Below, one piece after another: positions 34,466 to 46,289 of a DNA stretch of 64,000 bases. Numbering within the stretch: position 1 is the stretch's first letter; every line of letters begins with the position of its first letter. Made by a program: the position numbers and the translations under genes. The notes beneath the pieces are model-generated. The model did not search any database, was not told where the DNA came from, and saw only the letters and a list, made by a program, of their open reading frames with translations. This stretch comes from Carposina sasakii (lineage: Eukaryota; Arthropoda; Insecta; Lepidoptera; Carposinidae), in assembly GCA_014607495.2 (NCBI GenBank), contig CP053167.1:10726001-10790000 (forward strand), written 5' to 3'.

Positions 34466-35039
34466 TTTTATTTACAGGAGAAAAGGTACCTAAAGCACAA
34501 GCCAGTCTCTGTTAGTACTGCGTACGAGTACAAAATAGCTATCACATTACTCACAAGGATATTACGAAAGGCACTGGATGGATAGACATCACTATTAGTA
34601 ACTGAAACTATTACAAAAGCATCTATCTATCCGTCTATCTCGTACAGGCGAGTGTTGATACAACTGCACAGCGTACAAATACTATGAGGAGCTGTGGCTA
34701 TCAAATAATAATGGCCAATCTGACCGTATTTCGGTCACGGCGGCCAATCTCAACAGATATACGGGTTTGGCCCAACACTCATTCCCGTCACTTCAAACCT
34801 TTTAAGCCAGTCAACACGACCGGGGATCGCGCAAGACAAACGCCTTTAGACATACTTTCCAAACCTAAGCAGATGACTATAGTCAGTAGCTAAGCTCCCT
34901 CCGTAGTGACCGTGATCTTGCAAAAGTAAAGCAGGACTTAGCTATCGCGTAGACAAAATTGTATACTTTTCACGATAAAATGTCAAATTCCTTTGATATT
35001 TCTGTTACGTAGGTGATTAACACGAATTTCATAAGCCAT

Positions 35040-35202
35040 CAGGAGGGCAATAATGCAAAATGACAACGTTAACGAAACTTTTTAAGTTTGGTTTTGGTTT
35101 CATTTCACAACGTTGGAAACGTCTGAAATGTTGTCAAATGGAACCAAAATAAAAACCTAAAACGTTTCGTAAACGTTGTCATTTTGCGCGATTGCCCTCC
35201 TG
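35040..35202. mobile_element. 163 bp foldback MITE, CAGGAGGGCAAT ends
   Basis: CAGGAGGGCAATAATGCAAA, then ATGACAACGTTAACGAAAC, is mirrored by GTTTCGTAAACGTTGTCAT and GCGATTGCCCTCCTG. Arms of about 38 bp with few mismatches. No clear target duplication. Confidence 0.85.
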
Positions 35203-35209
35203 GGCATGT

Positions 35210-37030
35210 AATATTTGCTATGCAACATACACTTCTTTTCGTCACACCTATCAGAACAGCTCCTTCTTGTAGCTGCTCCATGGTGCGAGCTAATGCTATG
35301 TTCGGTTCTAGTTCTAAAGTAGTTCAAACTCTGTAGGACTGTCCGATTCAATACTTTAGTATACAGGGTGTAACAGAAGGGGATGTCAAGCGAAATTCGT
35401 ATAACTACATAAATTACAAGAAATGTGTACCAAATAACAAAAAAATATGCCAACTCGCACGTTATTGCAATCCATATTAGCCACATCATCTTCTGTCTTT
35501 TCGGATTTATCTAAATCCCATGGTAATCTAAATTAACCAGATTTCTAAGGTTTAGGTAAACTAAGTCGCGGGCTTCCACAAGTTTCAATGAAAGGATCCT
35601 TAAAATGACTCAGTCCACAAATGTGCAGTACCTACATATACAATACCAATTGATTGAACAAACCAATTGATTGTTAAGGCGATTTCACAATCCCTTGGGC
35701 CTTGACACCTCGTAAATCCTAATTTAACGATGCGGACCTTATTTCGTAACGACAGTCGAATTAAACACATGTAAAGCTCGGAATATTTTATTATACTTAA
35801 CGTTATGTTCCTGTGTCCCCTAGATGGGGCAGAGGGCCACAGATCTCCGCCATCGCGTTTTAATTCGCTTCAGGATTCGCAGGTTTACGTTTCCCATGGG
35901 AGTTCCAATCTATCGGAATATAAATTTGTTATTAGTAAGCTTCTTAGTGCAGTTATGTGTTTCAGTTCAGACTATTGATCCTTAAGATAGCGCCTCTATT
36001 TAACCGACTGAAAAAAGGTAGCCAAGGAACATACCTACATACATTAATCATTGAGGTCACAAATAGCGTAGCAACAAAACCTTATAATACCCTCAAACTG
36101 TCCGTCACTGAAAAGGGCACTGAAAAAGCAGTAAAAGTAAATTTCAGAGTTCACAGCGTGACACGTGGGGCCTCAATTTATTTCAGGCTAATATCCTGAA
36201 AAATATATTGCCTGAGTGTTGATCTGTTGACACATTATATATCAAACGTAGCTCATTTCAGAGATTCAGAGAAGATTGAATTAGCTGCATGACATCAATC
36301 AAAGAGATATAAAATATTCGGACTACGCAGTATATACTCATACTATTGTGCTATATTTTACAATTATTACTACATAGTTGCCAGCGACTCTGAAATAATT
36401 AAAGAGAAATGTAGAACTTGTATGTCAGTTTTCATGCCCGTATTTTAAACGTAGACTGTAGTAGTAGTAGACACTAACACAAAAAAAAATATGATTTTTT
36501 CAAAAATCATTTAGAAGGTATTTAAATCTAGGTAAGCGCGTTTTGGTATCCATCACATATACCTGGACGTACATGTATAGGTATGTGTATAACTCTCGAT
36601 CTTAGATCAAATATCGACCGAGGTTTAAATTATTTTGAAACAAAAGAAAAGCACAAAGTAAAGAAACCACCGACACGTAACTAATACGATATAAGGTGTA
36701 TCGGATGGAAAACTCGAGAAAATCTATGAAAATAAATTGCTATCAGGCTCGAAATCTCGTACTGGAATCCGATATTCTCGTGGTTTAGGGAATTTCATAT
36801 TTTCCGCATTACCTACCTAACTTATCTGGGATAAGGGTTAGGTTCTCAGAATAACAACAAATAGAGAAGGTATGGCCAATAGGCCATGACACATTCAGAT
36901 TTGTATAAATCCCAAACAGTGACAGCCATACAAGTTCGAAGATTTGATGCATTTGGGACAACGAATACAACAAATGATTTCAAATGATGAATTCATATAA
37001 ATGTATATAAGAGTGTAAGTAATATGAAAG
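35210..37030. other. No gene recognised
   Basis: Includes a TACAGGGTGTAACAG word near 35362, common at moth repeat ends. The 110 aa minus frame at 35157-35489 overlaps the MITE and is dismissed. Confidence 0.4.
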
Positions 37031-37265
37031 GCCGATTGGTGTAGTTGGTAGTGGCCCTGCCTGCGACGCCATAGGTCCTGGGTTCGAATCCCGGTAGGTG
37101 CAAACATTGATGTGATGAATATCGATGTTTGTTTCCGAGTCATGGATGTTTATATACTTATCTATGTATTTATATACCGTTACTTAGTACCCACGACACA
37201 AGACCTTAGGGATCTTAATGTGGGACTACGTCAATGTGTTGTGAAGTGTATGAATATTTATTTAT
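37031..37265 (+). mobile_element. tRNA-derived SINE, full-length copy
   Basis: Near-identical to 29744-29970 from GCCGATTGGTGTAGTTGG through the B box GGTTCGAATCC to CAATGTGTTGTGAAG. Ends in a TATTTATT-rich tail. Confidence 0.85.
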
Positions 37266-37269
37266 TTAT

Positions 37270-38860
37270 TATTTATATACTTAGTACCTACTAATACTAG
37301 ATATGTAGTTAAGTACATACATTCATATGCCATATACATAATAGATGTGTGCGACCAGCCAGTTTAATGACACTTTTTATTAAGAAGACACAAATCATGT
37401 TAGATAAAGAGTGATTATGTTCGCATGTGATTGATTACGTAACATAAGCGTTCTGTATATTTTGTTACTCTGAGGATAGACCAGAAAAGATAATACCAGA
37501 CAAAATTAGATTTTAAATGGGAGAAATACTAAGTTACTAGCCCGTAAACAATTCACATGAAGTTAAATTATTAAGATACTAGCTTAATACCCGTGACTTC
37601 GTTTTCATACAATTCGTATATATCGTACAATTTTCGATGGAACATTGCTACTGCTTTGCTTTTGCAAGATACGTGGGTACTCAGCCTAGACTCGGTCTCA
37701 TAGAATAACTCTTGTGCCTGACTTCGGCACTAACATTTTTTGTATGCAGTAACAAAGATAATTTTGTCATACACATAGAAACTAGCGCCATCACCCAAAG
37801 AAACTATTAAATGAAATGCACTCTACCGTACCTACAAACATACACACCTCACGCACGATCAAACAGATTCATCTACCTGCAGCGTAGCCATTTTACTTTC
37901 ATCTCCTACGAAAAGTAACCGAGTCGTAAATTACTATTTTCAAGGCTCAACACAGGAACATAAACAATAATGTAACACTCAATTATAGCGCTTAAAAACT
38001 ATTATTTTCGCATACTTATGAACCGGAATTCTTCCGCTGAAAGTAGGCAAGTGGAACGCAGCAATCGATCGTGCGGTGATTTTTTTTTGTGCGAAAAAAT
38101 CACGGTGCAATGAACATGGTCGTCACATCGAAGAAATCGCTAATCTGAATAGAAGATCTTGTATCAGAAAATGAGAAAACCTGCGGCGGAAAAAATTAAA
38201 TACTCGACTTAGTCTATTCCTTATCGAAGACAATACATAGCTTATTGTTGTTGCCTGTATTATTTCGACGCTGCTGTTAGCTATGAGATTGACAAGTTTT
38301 TTCAAAATCTGCTCGGTAGCGTTCAGCGTGAAAGACAAACATTCAAACGTCTTTACATACACGTTTAGGTAAATATATAGAGTAGTGGACTCCCGCGACT
38401 CCGTCCGCGTGGACTGCAGCAAAAAGTATCATATAAAGATACACTTGTTTTTAGGTTAGATCTAGTATAAAGAGTGAAAACGACTTCAATTTTATACAGT
38501 GGTTTTTGCTTGAAGCGCGAACAAACATACATAACTAAATGAGTACAGAAAAAAATCTTAAAAGTGTGGTTTTGGTTTCAATTGGATCTCAAAAGGCCCC
38601 ATAACATTTTTTAGTGCCATATCTACAATGTACAAACTTGATTTGCAGATTTATGAAATGTAGGAATAACTAGTAGGATTTAAAGCGCAACTAAATCTCT
38701 TACAAGTAACTCGATCCAAATGTATTTCTGCATCGGTCACATTTCGTAAGTAGGTCAGTTATGCATACTGGGCATTAATATAAGTAACCATAGACGCGTA
38801 TAGTTACTAGGTAGGTACTGAAATTCCTAGATGATTTCATGTTTGTTATAAATGGAGCAG
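37270..38860. other. No gene; RTE-like scrap at 38385-38425
   Basis: The scrap reads GACTCCCGCGACTCCGTCCG, CGTGGACTGCAG. 38022-38340 is slightly GC-richer and open on the minus strand (99 aa), but that frame starts within the scrap and lacks a domain. Confidence 0.4.
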
Positions 38861-38863
38861 AAA

Positions 38864-39050
38864 ATTAACTAACTGGTACCCAAGAAATGGGAAAAGGCCT
38901 AGAGGCAGACCGGTAAAGAGATGGAAGGACGAAATTAAACTTACAGCTGGACCATACTGGAGAAGGGCAGCTCTGGACAGACTGCATTGGGTAGAGCTGG
39001 AGGAGGCCTTTGCCAAAAGGCACTCCAATATTAGGGATATTTTTTTTACA
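38864..39050 (+). pseudogene. LINE ORF2 C-terminal remnant (RGRPVKRWKDE type)
   Basis: The plus frame reads GKRPRGRPVKRWKDEIKLTA, GPYWRRAALDRLHWVELEEA and ends FAKRHSN...stop. This is a clean copy of the Trp/Arg-rich C-terminal module of CR1/Jockey-type non-LTR elements: GRP-x-KRW, W...A.DR..W..LEEAF. It is open to its stop, but the upstream reverse transcriptase is gone. Another, non-coding LINE tail follows at 39268-39372. Confidence 0.78.
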
Positions 39051-39399
39051 ATTAGCTAGGCAAACATTTAGTTTTAATGCTTTATAGTCGCTAGTTAGGT
39101 CCCCCCGGGATTTTCTAAGCTATGTTATGCATTTTTTCTGGTTGCCTCTGTTGATCCTGAGTCACAGGAGTTGCAGAGGCGAGAATGAGTGGTGAGCCAA
39201 TCCCGGTTTAGGCAAACATTTGACCGCCATCGTGCCTGATGTTAAGCATATTATCATACATACATACATAACCTCACGCCTATATCCCATGGGGGTAGGC
39301 AGAGACTACAGATCTCCATTTAGTACGTTCCAAACATACCTCTTTCGCCTCATCCACATTCATTAACATATTATTATTATTTAATTAAAACTTATTATG

Positions 39400-40740
39400 T
39401 ACTTACTTGTATAGTTTTGGAAATAAAAGGCTATTATTATTATTACGAGTATATTATTATTTACTCGTAAGCTTACTATTCGTCCGCGTAAACTTTAGAA
39501 TTACCACTTTTCCAGTTACCGTGGGAGTCTCGGGAAATCCTTTCTTATTCGATGCATGCGTAATTCAAAGACACCAAGTTTCAGGTCTTTCAGATCAGCA
39601 GCGGTTTAGGCTGATCGTCAATACGTGTGTCATCCGGTGCCTTGGCGGTAGATTAAAGGTATATAGATAGTATGTAGATAGCTGGTTCAGACGACCCAAA
39701 GCCTAACCTCTGTGGAAATAAAGAGCTTGACTTTATGTACCTATGTATAATGTAGGCACATTTTATAGCGCATAGAAGCAGCTGTTCCTACTACTCTTAA
39801 AGTGCGTCACAAAGCTATTTGTTTTAGATTGGAAATTCTCTATCCTACGTTTAATAGGTAATTAAGTTTACGTCATAACAAGAGAATGGTTGGAAAACAC
39901 ATCACACCTGGGCATATCTACCTAAAACCTACGTCATTATACGGAACAAAGGCGGATCCAGATTTGGAGTCAGGGTCATATTGTGGTTATAATTCGATAA
40001 CGTGGCAAACTTCACTATCACTCGTAAAATTGTAACATTGTCTAAGCTGGTCTTAGGACTGAGCACCTCGGTCATGATCCCCATGACCCCCATTCCCCTG
40101 GATTTGGAAGTACATTAATCCTAAAATATGTCTATCTGCTATCGCTTCACCCTGGTCAAGGCGTTGTTGTTTCGTAATCACAACCGCTATCCTAGGAAAC
40201 CCAGGCTTTGGAGATGAGGTGCTGTAATAAAACAGCTGCACCACGCGATTGGTTGACTGCTCACGCTAACGCGATCGAGTTCGAAATGAAAACTCACACT
40301 AGCTCCAAAAAGGAACGAGTGTCTTGTATTTTCTTTATTACCCGACGGTGCCACAAGGAGGGTTATGTCGAAAACATAACAGTGTAAGTATGTTAGAGCC
40401 TAATGGCTTGTCGCATTTGAGCATGAGAAGTATCAAAATTCGTATTAATAGTCGTGAGAGTACACTGGATCAAAATTGTTACACAGTCGGGGTTCTTTAA
40501 GTAAATGAGGTTTTTTCTTTTAAATAAATGAGGTTATTTATTTTACCCAGTTACGTTAGTATCAACACATATGGTTTGTTTACATCATATAATCACGTTT
40601 TAATATTAGCTTCACGTTATCAGTGTAGCTGACATGATAAAATATGAATACGACTCATCTCATTCAAATTAACATGTCCCATTAAATATTGTAGACCCGA
40701 GAATTTGGTGATGATAATTTCTATGGCGTACCGGGCTTCA
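39400..40740. other. No gene recognised
   Basis: Plus-strand frame 39407-39670 and minus-strand frame 40053-40244 lack domains. No clear repeats apart from a TTATTATTATTA run at 39435. Confidence 0.35.
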
Positions 40741-40741
40741 C

Positions 40742-40880
40742 TAGAATATCGATATGCATCTGCATATCCTTCCGTACATGTCGTAAGAGTCGACTAAGGA
40801 ACTCAGGGCGTACTCTCAGGCGATGAGCGAGCAACATGTCTTTTACATCTGGCCCCGCTGCTAAGCTAAACGTGACATTT
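40742..40880 (+). repeat. Family B copy
   Basis: CCTTCCGTACATGTCGTAAG, AGTCGACTAAGGAACTCAGG, CTCAGGCGATGAGCGAGCAA and CTGGCCCCGCT in order. Confidence 0.77.
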
Positions 40881-40889
40881 TGAGAATAT

Positions 40890-42200
40890 GCCGTGTTTAT
40901 GCGTGTGTATGTGTTTTAGCGATCGCAGACCCGAGTGTTATACATATTATAATTTACTAGTAGTTAATAAATCTAAATTTTGAGCAGGTACCTTTTTGCT
41001 TATTGACTTGTGTATGCTCCGACAAGTTGAAAAATCAGGGGTGCAAAACCCACCCAGTTTTCTTTTCCTTAGTTATCTATCTTGACCATAGTACTTACTA
41101 GATACAACTGCATACATAACATCAATATCAACCTTACTTCATTATGTTTTCCTTTACGTTTTATCAAAAGGTGTAATTTTTAAACACTGTTTACCTACCG
41201 CATGTTAACAAGAGCTAGATTTAATTTTAAACTGGAAACAATAGGTCATTCTAAAAGGTTCCATTATAACATGTACGAGTACAGTCGGCGACATAAGTCG
41301 ATAAGTTCTGAACTTTTAAAAGTTGATCCGCGAGTGCCACTTGCGCAGCACTTTGTACTTGTTTTACTTTTATATTGGTTTGAAAAACTTCTAATACATA
41401 ATACACATTATAGGTGCAGCACAAAACAAGCCTTCATAGCGTGCTGTAATATGTTGATTAGGCTATGTATGAATAACAACATATCTAAACATGATCAGTG
41501 TTTTATCAAAAAACATCTCTCAAAATGTCGTACATCGCACGTATCTTTAGCACCTCCTATCGTGTATTATTTCGTTAATTTACAACTTTTGTAGCCGACT
41601 GTACCATATCAGATTACCGTAGTAAAGAATAGGGGTTTCATACCCGCATCCGCTCCAGAAATACCTTCTTATGTCGCTAACTAAACTAAAATAAACTTAC
41701 AATCAATTCTTTCGACAAGAAGTATTTAGTTTTTGGGAAAACAAGTTTTTGGGCTGTCGCTCTTCTGTTCCTGGTTAAAAATAGCCGCGTCACAAAGTTA
41801 TGTGACCACTACTGGTATAAAGCTGAAGCCACCAGCATGTCATGAAATATATGTATTAACATTACAGAATGCCCATGGATGTAAGTGGTAGGTTAGATAT
41901 ATATCTCTATCTGTCAAAAAGTTTTGGCTTGCTTAAAATAACATACCTATAGCTTACCTAGTTGACGCGAGAAGCAATCTTATCAAAACCATAATAAAAT
42001 GCTTAGTTCTGCACTAAAAATTCGTTCATGTAACTTAGTGAAATTAAAATAGAGTCTAGTGACTAGACAGTACTACACACAGGGATGAGACAGGTTGTCC
42101 ACGGAGATTAACTTTAATCGTCTGTCATTTTAATGTAGTTTATTAACATGATGGCGCAAGTTAAGTTCTACATTATCTGTGTTAAGTACTGCATACAAAA
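40890..42200. other. No gene recognised
   Basis: Holds an unexplained 130-residue plus-strand frame (41202-41594) with an ATG but no domain, repeat or splice evidence, discussed among the rejected items. Confidence 0.35.
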
Positions 42201-42205
42201 AATGT

Positions 42206-42518
42206 GGATTCGGCGGGAAAAGCTGGAAGGTTGCAGGTGTAATTTTCTTGTGAAAATCAAAATTTATTTGTAAATGGCTTGAATGTGTCCGTAAAGTGAT
42301 GTTTTCTGGTAGATAAGTTATATTTTGATTACTTGTGATGTGAATCTAGTGCGTGTGCATGGTTTTATACGCAGGTAAGCCGAGTAAAACTTTACCCGGA
42401 TTACGATCTCTTCATGGGCGCATGTAAGTTGTTAACTAAACAATGATTAGGCTGTATGGGCTTAGTTCCCCTTGCCTTTCCTTCGGGATAAACTAAAAAA
42501 AAAAAAAAAAAAAAAAAG
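42206..42518 (+). mobile_element. Poly(A)-tailed retroposon, copy 1
   Basis: Begins ATTCGGCGGGAAAAGCTGGA and ends GCCTTTCCTTCGGGATAAAC followed by over 20 A. A second copy at 55070-55457 shares the whole body but contains 108 extra bases. A third, inverted end fragment lies at 55652-55704. The poly(A) indicates retroposition of an RNA. No open frame, and the source RNA is unknown. Confidence 0.7.
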
Positions 42519-43136
42519 TTAGTTCGAAATCTGGCATAGGACTTATTCTATGATTTGATAGAATGTAGGATGCATATAATGGAGCGTAGTGATGTATGAC
42601 AGATGAAAGAGATAGGGAAGGCGAGAGGGAGAAGGAGGATGAATAAAGAAGTTAATTACGGTGAAACCAATTGTTTAATTGGTAATAATCCCCACAAATC
42701 TACAAAGATTTAACATTATTGTTATAAGATGTACTTATCGTGTAGACGCTGACCGGCCTTCGAGAGACGCTTTTTACAAGCTTTTATTTTATATTTATTA
42801 TTATTTATTTAACTTGCAATGTATATTTGTTCGGGTGAAATCTTACAACTCAATTTTAAGGCACTTGCCCTCAACCGATTGGGCTGAAATTTGGTGAGCA
42901 CGTTCAGTTCGGATGACAATGCATGATTAACAGTGTGACGTCATTCTAAATCCAACATGGCGGCATACCCACAATGGCGGACCAATTATTTTTAATGGAT
43001 TCCTACAATATGGGTATCAAATTAAAGGGCTAGCTGAGAGTAACTCGAAAAAAATGTGACGTCACTCTTAATCCAATATGGCGGACTTCTAAAACTTGAA
43101 AATCTATTTTGAAACAGATATTTTTAGTATAAAATA

Positions 43137-43748
43137 AAATTTAGGTAAAAAACCTTTTTTAAAAACAAGCTTTTATTTAAATGCGCTAAAAAGAAAAAAT
43201 AAACTTTTACACTAAAACTTTTACTGTTAATTTATAACGTCATTTCAAATTTAACACATTTGACACAATTTATATGTTATAAAAGCTTGTCGCGACATTT
43301 AAGTACTCGTATTTACGTTCTTACTTTTAAATGTTTATTAGGCAGCATCTTTGTGTTGATGTTTCAGATTTTCCCATATTGTTCCCACGCATATCGAAGA
43401 AATATCCGTCGACCCTTCCAGAGCTTCGTGTAGAAGAGTAAGAGAGTAATATACAACAGGGTTCGCCCCGGTGCCCCGAGGTGGTATGTTCACGACATCA
43501 TGTCATCATGCCACTCAGTCCTCGGCACGGCCTCACCTTGACTTATTAAAAATTTAAAACTAAGAAAGTAAATACGAGTACTTAAATGTCGCGACAAGCT
43601 TTTATAACATATAAATTGTGTCAAATGTGTTAAATTTGAAATGACGTTATAAATTAACAGTAAAAGTTTTAGTGTAAAAGTTTATTTTTTCTTTTTAGCG
43701 CATTTAAATAAAAGCTTGTTTTTAAAAAGGTTTTTTTACCTAAATTTT
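43137..43748. repeat. Large inverted repeat, arms about 195 bp
   Basis: Left arm 43137-43330 and right arm 43551-43748 are reverse complements with very few differences. Both carry AAAACAAGCTTTTATTTAAA / TTTAAATAAAAGCTTGTTTT and AAAGCTTGTCGCGACATTTA with its inverse. The 220 bp loop is GC-richer (CGCCCCGGTGCCCCGAGG). The left flank (42840-43130) has two AATCCAA(C/T)ATGGCGG units. High arm identity means recent origin or gene conversion. Element class unknown. Confidence 0.85.
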
Positions 43749-43789
43749 CTTATACCAAACGTGTACGCAGTTTATGGCAAAAGGCTAGG

Positions 43790-44033
43790 GTTATTCAACT
43801 TGAGACCCTTTCGGTATGATGTGGGTATGATGTTTGTACGTAAATTACTTGAATGTCACGTCAGTTATATTCGAGTTGTTTTGGTTTCAACGAGAGGCCA
43901 TAGCAGTTGGTCAGAGCGTGTGGTTGCGAACCAGTCTACTCCTTATGGAACCCATGTGGGAATGCCACAAGGAACAGTTTTTCGATGGTTGATATTGTAT
44001 TGGTTTTACATTCTTCATAGGCATTTCAAATAG
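43790..44033 (+). pseudogene. Non-LTR reverse transcriptase fragment
   Basis: The plus frame reads RPFRYDVGMMFVRKLLECHV and later PYGTHVGMPQGTVFRWLI. The G(V/M)PQGTVFGPL motif is the conserved palm-domain block (RT motif 4) of non-LTR retrotransposons; here GP is changed to RW. About 80 residues survive before a stop. The upstream half of the frame belongs to the adjoining inverted repeat. Confidence 0.6.
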
Positions 44034-44784
44034 TATGGATTCTTTAAGTATGTACGTACCTATTTGATTAGGTTACTTACCTATATTACAACTGTTAAAA
44101 TAAAAACTCCCGCTAAGTGCAAATTATTGTATCATAATTATTCAAATTGCCTAGACAATAAGTAAAATGACAAACCAATAGTTATCTGCAGTATGTACAA
44201 TGCACAAGTAAGGAATTCGAATCGTTTTCCTCTTTGTTTAGTTAGTTACAAACTTGTCTGTATAGTGTCGCCATAATCTATGTCTCAGCGAAAAACGGTG
44301 TGATGAGTGATAAGTTTTAGCTTACTGCCATCGCTAGCTAAAAAACATGGGTATGCATGTTGATTCAAGCCACCTGCGAGTGTTTTTGTGGGGTGCTTTA
44401 GTGCAGAGTTCCCTTGGAGGTACTGTCTACGCCAACAATGGCATTATGGACATAGTTCCTTTTGCCTGTGCTTCAAGAACATATAAACATATAATTCAAT
44501 TTAAAAAATGTCTCTAACACTACTTGTAATAAATTTCCAAAAAAGCAACAAAAATCTTTTCTTTGTTCGCCTAATATTGAACAGGTACATATAGCCCCTT
44601 TGCACGTGTGAGTGAAACGTTATGGATTAATCATACCTAATACCTACATAGGTATGTATTAACCTATGTGCTGTACGTGTGGTTGCATATAATGTAGGGT
44701 TACCAACCGTGGGAAAACAGCCCCAGGACATGTCCTGCTTTTTGGGGTGTCCTAGATAGTTTTCAAGCATTGTCCTGGGTTTAA

Positions 44785-45019
44785 CCCTTAGTAGCCTGAT
44801 TTACGACAGTGTTTTTTTTTATAATTATTGTGTTTGCTTGAGGGTCTAGATGAAGGGAAAAATAGCTAAAAAAAATCACAATGATTTTTAATTTCGTTGG
44901 AAAGAATATTATACAACAGTAAAATACGAACATCCAACCTATAAAAAAAAACTAATAGTAATGTGAACATTCGGTTAAAAAAGATTGGTATCAAAATTGA
45001 AACTCTAGGTTATTAAGGG
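44785..45019. mobile_element. piggyBac-type MITE with TTAA duplication
   Basis: TTAA lies on both sides (44781-44784 and 45020-45023). Ends CCCTTAGTAGCC and GGTTATTAAGGG are inverted with two mismatches. The 235 bp body is AT-rich and non-coding. TTAA target choice is the hallmark of piggyBac. Confidence 0.82.
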
Positions 45020-45206
45020 TTAAGAGTCCTGACACATCCGCTATCGGCAGATTTTCTAAGGGTGCCGACATCAGGTCAACGCCTAGCGCAAATAAACGTC
45101 AGCGGCACCTCTAGAATGCCTAAAAAACGCAAATACGTAGTCGCCGGCACTGAATGTGTTAAAAAACTATGTTTTGAAATTCGCACACCACTAACTCTCT
45201 CCAATC

Positions 45207-45435
45207 TAGGGTTACCATATGACAGGCGTTTGCCGTATTTGACAGGCATTTTAAGGTTTAGACAGGCGTGCGGCCGGCATTGGTATGAGACAGGCATTTT
45301 CAAATTACGCGATATCCTTCTTTATTATTATATGTTGTCTTTTACTTATTACCTACAGCGTTTTGCTTTAGACAGGCATTTTTCTGATAAATCAGGCATT
45401 TTAGGTACCATGTACATGTACATATGGTAACCCTA
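45207..45435. mobile_element. hAT MITE with perfect CTCCAATC duplication
   Basis: 229 bp, ends TAGGGTTACCATATG / CATATGGTAACCCTA, flanked by identical CTCCAATC at 45199-45206 and 45436-45443. Inside, the word GACAGGCATTT / GACAGGCGT is repeated about six times as subterminal-type repeats. It sits within the 44695-45549 element and is therefore younger. Confidence 0.93.
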
Positions 45436-45559
45436 CTCCAATCGTATTTTGTCACTGGGCTCGCACATGTATAGCCTGGCTTTTAATCGAAACATCCTGG
45501 TATTTCTTCTTCAAATCCTGGTTTTCAAAGTTTTGAGATGGCAACCCTAATATAAGGTA

Positions 45560-46090
45560 ATAGGCATAAGCATAGGTAAGTAGGTACTGATAGACATTCC
45601 TAAGTTAGTAGGTATTTTACTTTCCTACCTACCTTTACATGTGGATTTAGACAACACAAGGTATGTAATGTTCACATGATGTTTACCACCAACCTACATG
45701 ATGTAGAAAAATATAAAAACTTACGATAGTTTGCAATTGCATTTACAAAGTCACCTGTTCTACAAGGCTGTTCCTTGCGATTTCTTTCTAAACCACAACA
45801 TTTTTGGTTTTCACAATTTAGACACAGTTTCTATTTCTGTGTAGAGAGCTGTTAAAAATTAATTAGTTACCTCTGCTTAATTACCACAGACTACGAAAAA
45901 ACAATTGTTATGGCGACATCTGGATTTAGTAAACAACTGCACAAGTAGCATGACTACCATTAACAGACCCTATGAACAAACCGCGTTAGAAGACTTCGTT
46001 CAAAACACTACCTACAAACTATTCGAAAAACCACAGAATATGTGGGCTGGGTTAAAAAAGTAGACATACCTACTACACTCGGCGCTGTTC
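45560..46090. other. No gene recognised
   Basis: GGTAGGTA-rich, AT-rich filler. Confidence 0.4.
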
Positions 46091-46091
46091 C

Positions 46092-46260
46092 CAAAACGAG
46101 CTAGCCAGGCAGAACTGCAGGATCATTAAGGAGATTCCACAGCCACCTTTAGCATATCGGGTGACAAGCTGCTACCTTATCGCCTAAGAATGCCCGAGTT
46201 TCTTAGTCGACTCTTACGATGTGCACGGCAGAAGATGCAGCTGAAGTATTCTAAGCCCAA
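46092..46260 (-). repeat. Family B copy
   Basis: AGCCAGGCAGAACTGCAGGA, CTTATCGCCTAAGAATGCCC, TTAGTCGACTCTTACGATGT and GCACGGCAGAAGATGCAGCT in inverted order. Confidence 0.76.
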
Positions 46261-46289
46261 ATCAGCACAGGAAGAGAAAAGTAGGTAAT

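Larger units (their letters stand above)
44695..45549. mobile_element. hAT-type element carrying two younger MITEs
   Basis: Outer ends TAGGGTTACCAACC and GGTTGCCATC-type inverse (right end GGCAACCCTA). Flanking 8-mers ATATAATG (44687-44694) and ATATAAGG (45550-45557) match at 7 of 8. Inside lie a piggyBac-type MITE (44785-45019) and a hAT MITE (45207-45435). Without them the element is only about 380 bp. The 122 aa frame at 45062-45430 crosses an insertion border and is an artefact. Confidence 0.82.

Noticed and set aside
40350..40385. Possible third hammerhead motif (GTGCCACAAGG, GTCGAAAACATAAC)
   Set aside because: It has a GAAAAC run and a stem-like GTTATG/CATAAC, but no CTGANGA on the 5' side. 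The resemblance is superficial.
41202..41594. 130-residue plus-strand open frame with ATG
   Set aside because: No recognisable domain, no repeat copy, no splice support. The residue mix looks like translated AT-rich DNA. Kept as unexplained, not called a gene.
45062..45430. 122-residue plus-strand frame
   Set aside because: It crosses the border and duplication of a hAT MITE nested in another element, so it cannot be an inherited gene.
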